From Lytechinus pictus (Eukaryota; Echinodermata; Echinoidea; Temnopleuroida; Toxopneustidae): 64,000 nt of DNA. The DNA is taken from contig NC_087252.1 of the NCBI RefSeq assembly GCF_037042905.1, positions 2,177,501 to 2,241,500 on the forward strand, read 5' to 3'. This document shows positions 56,273-64,000 of the stretch, piece after piece; position 1 is the stretch's first letter, and each line of letters opens with the position of its first letter. The notes under the pieces were generated by a model. It worked only from the letters and a program-made list of their open reading frames with translations. It did no database searches and was not told the origin of the DNA. A program made the position numbers and the translations under genes.

Positions 56273-59040
56273 TAAACCAAGGAGTACATTTTATTTTAGT
56301 AATATTTATTAATCAATTTATATATATAATTATAATTTTATAAATATAATTTTAGTAATATTTAATAATCAAGAAATAATTAATGAAGACTTACCCTCCC
56401 CCAAATAAGAGTATGGGGGGGGGGGGTTCTCCAGACTTCACATATCTTGCCAGACAAGAAAAAAAAAAAAGTATAGGGGGTCTACATGTATTGGGCTACT
56501 TTTCAGAATCTATTGGCCACATCTGCCTCATTCTTGGGGAAGTTTTAACATTGAATAGGGAGTTGCCCGCCCGGGGCTCTTTTTAAAATTTCTTACGGGC
56601 AGATTGCACAATAGGTTCTTTGCAAGGGCAGTCTATTTGTGTCGTTGATATGTAATGCTGTGCCGTATGATTCACATTTTTAATATCCATCACATATAAA
56701 TATAAAAAGATATACATGTAAGCCTAAATACATCTATTTTTTAGATTCAATGTGTAGGTCTACTATGCCGGGGGGGGGGGGTACTGAAAGGGGTAGAATA
56801 CCTGAACAAGAACCAGACTTCAGACAGGATAGTTTTAGAGTCAAACCATAACATAAAAGGCTTTTCCAAAAGTTCCACTCCCCTCCCCTACATGTATCAA
56901 TCAGTCCTCAGTAATATATATGAAAGCTTCAAGTGCAAACAATAATATGTGTATGCCTGTAAACCCTTACACTCTCCCCCATTAAAATAACCCTATGGGT
57001 TTATTTTTATTTTTATTTTTCTTTAACTAATTAGTAACCACAATTAATTAAATGCAATACATACAATATCATGTCTTGTCATTAGTACATGCAACGATAC
57101 TCCACTTATAAGTTCAATAAAACATTCATATATGAACTTGGCGATAGTAATGTAACAAATATTTTTACCCTTTGTTTCTTCAGCGTAAAATACTCATTTG
57201 ACTGAATAAACACAATGGACTAAATGCAATACATTAACATGTCCTATCAATAATTCATGTGACAAGACTCCACCAATAAATCAGATATAACATGCATGTA
57301 TAGTATGAAACTGCAAACAGCAATTTAACAAGTCTGGAGATGTCATATCCTTAAGACCGTCCAAAAGCTAACAAACATTAATAGGCAATAAAACTCCTTA
57401 AAACATCCCAGCGCAGCTGGAGGATGAGACAGCAAAATAACATTTAACACCAATCAGAATTTATCCAAACAAACTGGAAACAAAACTGCTGGCTAATAAC
57501 AAAATATCAACAACAAACAGTATCAACATAATTTTTTTACATGGTAATAATGTAGCTTCGCAGTGACATATTTGTACATCTACTCAGTTTTCAAAACTTT
57601 AGTATCTAAATTCTAATGAAGTATGCAGTTGGAAATATTAAAAAGATTTCCATGAAGTATTTTCAACTTGAAACAATTTATGGTAAAATGCTTACAATCA
57701 TACTTTCAACACAATATACACATTTTTTGGGGGGTTGTTTGATGTTTTGATGAGATCAGGAATGGTTTTCAATTAGTTGAAACCATATGTTTGGTACATG
57801 ATGTAATCATACAGTAAACACAGTTAAATATGCATGCAAGTTTATTTGGTAAATTTGATGAAGATCTAGTTCATGCCGAATTTTTTTGGTTTAGTATAAT
57901 GCCTTTATTTCATAACTGAGTTCTCAGGAATAACTCGACCAATGATGCACAATAGTTTTCACAATGTTCAGAGTCCATTGTCAATGAAGTCATGGGCACA
58001 GTTTTAGCTGGTCCACATGGACAATGCGATTTTTTTCCTTATTCTTTTCATTCACAATCTCAAAGTTTACAGGAGTCAGTTGCTTTTTAAAAACCGCTTG
58101 CTCGCTACGCTGTCTCGCTTAGAAAACCTAAATCAAAATATCTATCTTATCAATTAGAAATCACTTAAAAAAAAGGCTTTGCTCAACTTAATTTCTACAA
58201 AACACACATCTACTTCACGCAGTTGATAATCTCACTTTGAAAATACATGTATCTGTTTGTACCAAAATGTCCATTTTGATATATAAGTGCCTTTTTGGCT
58301 TTGACCCCCCCCCCCCCATAGAAATAGGATCTGCCGCCCCTGTCTCAGGGAGTGTAGAAAAACATACGTTGAGAATGGGCATGTCAGGATCAGACTACCG
58401 TGGTAATAATAATTATTGCAATTATGTAAATCGCCTAGAAAAATTGTGTATTAAATGTCCAAAGGTAACTATATTATTATTTTAATATCATGTCTAAATC
58501 TATCATGAAATTATTTTTGTTTTGAATGTACAAGGGCGAAAATATATTCTCGCTCAGTCCGCTCGCTCACATACATTTTGCCATGTGTGATGTCTGCCAC
58601 CTAAGCATTGTTAGCTCATTGTTCTGTATATTGTAAGTTTGAAATGCCTTGGCCTTGAAGTTTTCAGGCCTTGGCATTGGTCTTGGTCTTCCATGCCTTG
58701 GCCTTGGCCTTGGAGGTTTGAGCCTTGACCACAACACTGCTTAACATCGTGCCTGAGTTTCAGGTTACATGATCAAGTTCAAATGTTATTATTTTAAGGT
58801 AAACGAACTTTTGACATGTTAGGGTTATTTGTTGAATGGCCATCATAAATTTAAATACAGTAGTGCGATGGAATGTACTTATGATTAGTGCTCTCGAATT
58901 ATAAGAATTGCAGAGCCTGGCCCAGTGGTCCAGCACTAACAAGAGATCTAAAAGCAAACATTGTACATGTACGTACTTTGAGTAAATGAGACACTGGCGC
59001 ATATTATGTGTAATGGCTATGTATCTGTTTTTATTTCAAC
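56273..59040. other. B-C spacer without a recognisable gene
   Basis: AT-rich DNA with poly-G runs (56415, 56770), a poly-C run (58305) and a CTTGGCCTTGG tandem stretch (58650-58720). Open frames here are short and lack codon or domain support. Confidence 0.55.
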
Positions 59041-59198
59041 TTTTCTGTCGTTTTATCAAGGATCGTAAACGCAACCTTTAATCTTGAAGTGATTGAATAA
59101 ACAGAAAATCATACATACATAATTCAAACGCTATGTTAACAAGAAAGAAATGAACTCGACAGAGGATGGCTTAGTACAAGACAAGTACAGCGATACAA

Positions 59199-59265
59199 AT
59201 GGCGGCCAAACGAATGCATCTCTCTCTGTGGGTCGTATATGCTTTTGTTTTCTACTTCTTTTTAG
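59199..59265 (+). CDS. Gene C exon 1: signal peptide
   Basis: The ATG at 59199 begins MAAKRMHLSL, followed by a hydrophobic core WVVYAFVFYFFL; phase-1 donor GGTATG. Same length as gene B exon 1. A second in-frame Met at codon 6 is possible, but the shared GCGGYY context after the first ATG in both genes favours 59199. Confidence 0.82.
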
Positions 59266-62200
59266 GTATGTAGTGATTTATTTATTTGCAGTGATTTATT
59301 ATTTGCAGTATTTTGGGGATGTCTAGTGACCGAGGCGTGACTAGGCTGAACGATGTTACGTATAAGCCTAAAGCAGACACATTCATATCAAGGAAGTTTG
59401 GCAAAATTTACGTTGTCACGCCCCACCCATTATATACCTATAAAGCCTCGTTTTGCCTCTATCAAATTCGAAAGGGGAGGGGAGAGGGGGGTCTTTTCTA
59501 GGTTAATGTATTTACTTGTGCTTCTTTTTTCGTCTTGTCCTATAATTTTTATTTCGCTCCAACTGTCAAAGCATGCACGCTAAAGAGTATGAACTAAAAA
59601 AAGTTTTGAAATCTGAATTTGAACGATAACTTCTCCATTTTTTGTGTGGATATTAATGTATGATTAATACAAATGAATAGACCATTTAATTTTCTTTAAA
59701 ATGATGCCCTACTTCATTGATATTGTTTTTCCTACAAGATATATAGGGGATGTACTCGCATGTGACGTCACAAATGAAAAGACAAAATTATCGTAATCTA
59801 AGTATTATCTCTGATTCATTTTCCTAAAAATCTCCAATATAGTTCATGATTTTTCTGCTAATTTCTACAATAAAGTCTAGGTGACCTTTCCCTTTAAAGT
59901 TTCCCTGGCGCTTTTGGTAAATATAATAGATATAACAGGCATTGTTGTTTCTAGAGGCTCTAAAGAATCGCAACTCAACTTAACATTTTACTTACCATTA
60001 CTACATGCCTTAACTGATATAGTGAAATGAACTGAAACACATAATACTGAAAAAACAGTAGCTTATAAACGTTTCCTGTGTCATTTAGGGATACGTGGTG
60101 ACGTTCCTGATGATACTGTCTACACCGAGTTGCACAAAGATGTTAGAATAGGAGACAGTGCAGTATTGACATGCCATTTTCGAGGTTCACCGTTGGCTGT
60201 CTATTGGAAGAAAGGTGATGACCCAAGAAGCGCACCAAACCTTGTATCATGGATTCCTTCTGATGACGTCACCGGTTTATGTGAAGGTCAAAGACCATGT
60301 GAGATCATGGAGATGAATGAAAATCGCTCCTTGGTCATCAAAGAAGTCAGTATGGCCGAACAAGGTCGATACATCTGCAGAGTTTCTAACTACAAGGGAA
60401 TTCTAATACACAACTTCACAGATATCAGACTGTTTTGTAAGTATTTTGATTTCCGACCTGATCATGTCCTCTGCGTTTTACTGCGTAACATCTTAGATTT
60501 AAACATTTTTAACGAGTGCTTTCATATAAGAGTAAACAGTCCCGAATTCAGAACCCTTAGACCCCCACTAAGAACTTAACATGAAGGGGGGGGGGGTCAC
60601 TCAGGTCTGGAAATAAAATGATTTGACCAGATACAGTTGAATAAGAAATACGAGTCAAGAAGATTATGATATTTTAAGAACTCAATCTGTGTTTTTGGAT
60701 GAAACAGCACTGGTTAATGTTGTTGAATTAATTTTCATTCAAATGGTATCCTGCAGCAATGTGAAAATAGGATTGACTATACTGATTTAGCATGTAAGAT
60801 AACCATTGCTGCAATTTAGCAGTGCATGGGAGATTTATCATATACACGTGTGTGAAAATATAAAGTAATCAAGATTTAATGCAGTAACGTAGTAAACTTT
60901 TAGAGGGGACATGGTATCATGGGCCTTTCTATTGCATAGATATGAAATGAGAGAAATAAATTGAATTGAATTCATCTCCATGACAGCGTGAATAAAACGG
61001 TTTAAACAAAAGATTGCTAACCTTTAAAATTTAATGACTCTACTATTAATTTTGATCAGATTCATTTTATATATGTATAGCTGAGCAATGAATAATACAT
61101 TACAATCTCTTCTATTGTAGCTCCTCCTGTAGAACCCTACCCAATCATCAACCAGTGTCAGAGAAAGGAAGGTTCTATGAAATCTACTTCTCCTTCAAAG
61201 GGTTGCAGGATTTCAACCGACACGCCTGTAAACATCACATGCTCAGTCTTCGGATTCTACCCGGATATCAACCTGTTCTTCCTTCATGGGTCTTCAAAGG
61301 TAACCAATTTTAAGAGTATTGAGTGGGAAAATGAAGACGGTTCTAAGAACCAAACCATATTGATAGAAGCTAGAGTCAGTGACCGGCCATATGTATGCAT
61401 TGCGTCAGATGTACCTGGTTCAACAGAGGAGAGAGCCTGGGAGATATTCCTAGATCGAGTCCCTTCAGATGAGACAACGTCAGCCAATCCCGAGAAAGGT
61501 GATATAAGTAGTGCCACAAATCCCGCGAAGATTGGTAAGCAAGCATTAATTAATCGGTATAGAAATGCATTCTTATGTTTTTATTCATTATAGAAACGTT
61601 GCATGTAATTTTAGCAATGATTTTTCCCCATTCAAATTATAACTTTTTAAAAGCCCCCTAATGTGATACAAACTCAGGCACTGACGTTTAAGATGAGATA
61701 ATATTATTATGACATCAACAAAAACTTTGCTCTCACAATCTCTGAAATCGGTGTGAATCGGGTTCCAACTGCTAATTTCAGGTTTAAGATGAATTTGCCA
61801 GTAGAGTTTGAATTTGATTAAAATGTTTCAATGGTTAACAGATATAACATGATTACCTGCAAATCAAAACAAGTGAATATACCTTGTAAGCAATGTGACT
61901 ACACAAGATAAATAGTGTTTAGATGAAACACTAATCTGATAATCACATTATTTAGTAATGATATAAATATACATGAATATAAAACTAAATATAGAATAAT
62001 CTGAATTATTAACCGAACATGTGAATAAAAAAACACGAATCCTTGCACTGAATCTAATAACTGACGGTTGTAGGTAGACCCGATGTCAACTCTGTAAATG
62101 CAAAGGAGCTAATCTGGTCAGTAATCGTTTATTTTCTGTATTATGCATTCATATTGAATATATTTTGTTTATTTTCAACTTATCATTTGATTACAATTCG

Positions 62201-63475
62201 TAATTATTTGTATAAACTTACCTTTTTTGTCTTATCACCTGTTAATAATTACGATTATTATGTTTTATGTGTAATTCATGTATACTAAAATTGGGTGTCT
62301 TTTACTTTGTTCATTTTATTCACGACACGGCCCCAATGCAAATCAGACTCTGTATCTGTTTGGGTTTTTTACCGTGTGAAAATAAAATTTATCTATCAAT
62401 CTTCTCAGAGTGAGATAAGGGACCAGTCCTGTTGGAATGAAATTTCAATATCTCAAATGTAAATTGTAAAAAGATGCACACTTTCTTTAAACTCTCTGTT
62501 GAAAGATTGAAATCTCATTCGATCATGACTAGTCCTTTATCTCACTCTGAAAGGAGTGTGACTATGGACCAGATTAGCTCAACAGCATCTAGAGAATACC
62601 TTTAAATCTAGAACTCTTTACCGCTTTAGAACGAGCTAGGTCTATATGTCATATATACAGTGCGTCCCAGAAAACCGAAACCGAGATTTATCGATTATTT
62701 AGCATTACTTAATCACAAAAACAATAGACAAGTGACCTATTATTGTAAAGCTTAAAATCTCCTCTTTCATCTGAAATTACTTACCTTAGTTTTCATTCAC
62801 TCATGAGTGAGCAAAAACAATTTGAAAAAGGGATACCAAAAAGTCACTTGGCGGGCTGTATCTGGGTTTCGAAGGGAAAACCACATGTTTAAAAAGTTCA
62901 ATATCTGCTCCTTAATTTGATACCTCAATTACAGAAAATGATAGAGAAATAAAAAAGTTCTGGTTACTTGAAATAAGGCTTCAATTTCATAAAATGAAGA
63001 GGTTTTTACGGGCTAGCGTTCAGACTCACTAGACACACCGTTTTGTTGACGATAAGCCATGCATTAAGTATTTTGTTAACCCGTGCGATAGCTTCTGTGG
63101 GAAACCGATGAAAACACGTTTATTTAATGAAATTATGGAAATACAAGCATTGTTTCGATGAAACAGAACTTTTTTACTTCTCGACCATTTTCTGTGATTA
63201 AGGTATCAAATACAAGAGCAGATATTGAACTTTTTAGGCAAGTGATTTTCTTTTTGAAATTCAGATACCCCCTTCAAATGAGTTTTTGGTTTCCTTTCTA
63301 CAAATGTTTTTTGCTCACTCATGCGTGAATAAGAAATAATCTTAGTAATTTCAATTGAAAGAGGAGATTCTAAGCTTTACAATGGTAGGTCACTTGTCTA
63401 TTGTATTTGTGATTAAGTTATGATAAATCATCGATAAGTCTCGGTTTCTGGGACGCACTGTATTTATATATACTG

Positions 63476-63507
<32 letters not shown>

Positions 63508-64000
63508 AGGGTGTGAGGGTGTGTGTGTGTGTGTGTGTGATTTGGTGTGCGGGTGTGTGTATACACATTTGTAAGGAGTAGAGTAGAATTAAGGATGGAT
63601 CAAAGTATACACTATGTTGTAAAACTTTTCGGCCCTGGCCTTCTTCATGTTTTATTTGCTAAACAAAGCAAATAAAGCAAACCATAGAATAAACAACAGA
63701 ACGAACATAATGGTAAATAATACCAAATTAAAGGAAAACCAAAACACATATGAGAAATGTTAAGGTAATAACACGAAATAAGGATCATACTCAACAGAAA
63801 GAAAAAGTAAAGTGAACTAGTATATATATACACACACATACATATATATATAATCCTTCAATTGTTCAAGTTCTAGGAGTAAATTATATTCCGACATTCA
63901 TCATACATGTAACCAAATAAGAGCTGTAATAAAGATATTATAAAGTTCAAAACCTATTTTACCCACACAGTGGTACCAATCCTACTGATACTTGCAGTCG
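59199..64000 (+). CDS. Gene C: 5' part of a third Ig-TM receptor, cut by the window edge
   Basis: Exons at 59199-59265, 60089-60436, 61121-61534 and 63971-64000+ match gene B exons 1-4 in length, phase and splice context. The frame is open throughout. It predicts signal peptide, two Ig-like domains and the start of the transmembrane helix; the cytoplasmic part lies beyond 64000. The ectodomain is about 88-90% identical to gene B by eye. Introns 1 and 3 differ mainly through transposon content: intron 1 lacks the foldback element of B, while intron 3 carries a mariner-type MITE and a nested palindrome. Confidence 0.85.
60089..60436 (+). CDS. Gene C exon 2: first Ig-like domain
   Basis: 116 codons, phase 1, same Cys/Trp framework as gene B (VLTCHF, AVYWKK, GRYICRV) and the same extra pair CEGQRPC. 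Replacements relative to B cluster in the first 35 residues and around the WIPSDDVTGLC loop. The sequon NVT of B becomes DVT, so one glycosylation site is lost. Confidence 0.88.
61121..61534 (+). CDS. Gene C exon 3: second Ig-like domain plus stalk
   Basis: 138 codons, phase 1, acceptor TTGTAG, donor GTAAGC. Core motifs VNITCSVFGFYP, IEWENEDGS and YVCIASD are kept. A sequon NQT replaces NKT of gene B. The stalk again shows two NPxK motifs (NPEKG, NPAKI). Confidence 0.87.
62103..62582. mobile_element. Nested palindromic MITEs in gene C intron 3
   Basis: Outer pair: GAGCTAATCTGGTC at 62107-62120 against GACCAGATTAGCTC at 62567-62580. Inner pair: CAGAGTGAGATAAGGGACCA then GTC at 62407-62429 against GACTAGTCCTTTATCTCACT then CTG ending at 62549. 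No target duplication resolved. Confidence 0.6.
62658..63460. mobile_element. Tc1/mariner-type MITE, 803 bp, TA target duplication, gene C intron 3
   Basis: CAGTGCGTCCCAGAAAACCG at the left and the complement CAGTGCGTCCCAGAAACCGA at the right, each flanked by TA (62656-62657, 63461-63462). Palindromy extends deep inside (GACAAGTGACCTATTATTGT against ACAATGGTAGGTCACTTGTC). Gene B lacks it between its Ig2 and transmembrane exons. Confidence 0.85.
63480..63560. repeat. (GT)n microsatellite
   Basis: GTGTGT run with GAGGGT interruptions, immediately right of the mariner-type MITE. Confidence 0.9.
63971..64000 (+). CDS. Gene C exon 4 (partial): transmembrane segment
   Basis: Starts after CCACACAG at 63969-63970 and encodes VVPILLILAV before the window ends. 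All 30 bases match gene B 34396-34425. Confidence 0.85.

Noticed and set aside
59313-59583. Overlapping short frames after gene C exon 1
   Set aside because: They lie in intron 1, have no domain, and no matching frame exists at the same place in gene B.

Overview
The window is animal genomic DNA: AT-rich, intron-rich, and full of short inverted-repeat transposons, microsatellites, poly-G runs, LINE remnants and a tRNA-derived SINE. The repeat style and the expanded death-domain repertoire fit a marine invertebrate deuterostome, most likely an echinoderm. I infer this from style and have not matched any sequence to a species. There is no rRNA, CRISPR array or prokaryotic operon.

The main content is a head-to-tail cluster of three paralogous receptor genes, all on the + strand. 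Gene A contributes only its last six coding exons (1069-17682). Gene B is complete (28598-50691) and gene C contributes its first exons and runs off the window (59199-64000+). Gene B has 18 coding exons joined by 17 introns, every one in phase 1. The exons total 4299 bp, an uninterrupted 1432-codon frame plus stop. The predicted protein is a type I membrane receptor: signal peptide, two Ig-like domains, one transmembrane helix with a basic stop-transfer, a short linker, and a cytoplasmic tail of about 1100 residues. The tail is made of about a dozen death-fold-like units and has no visible enzymatic domain. Exons 6-11 are three copies of a two-exon (a+b) cassette.

The cluster arose by segmental duplication. 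Introns and 3' flanks align between A (1-3.5 kb and 15.8-21.5 kb) and B (45.7-55.0 kb). The 5' part of B (about 28.4-35 kb) aligns with C (about 59.0-64 kb). Later insertions account for most length differences. The largest is an 11.9-kb DNA transposon (3784-15682) in an intron of gene A. It carries an IS3-like DDE transposase, long inverted terminal arrays of about 53-bp minisatellite and a perfect 6-bp target duplication (GTCAAT), and it sits inside a SINE. Gene B intron 1 holds a 2.8-kb foldback element. Intron 5 holds a decayed LINE with a restriction-like endonuclease of the R2/NeSL type and a recent tandem duplication of a small transposon.

The A-B spacer carries several small transposons, one with an 8-bp target duplication and a RecQ-like helicase fragment, and a GC-rich promoter-like island containing a hammerhead-ribozyme-like core. 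The B-C spacer holds a CR1-like LINE 3' end and nested palindromic insertions. No coding exon of genes A, B or C is visibly broken. Together the genes look like a young, expanding family of Ig receptors that could signal through homotypic death-fold assembly; an immune role is inference.
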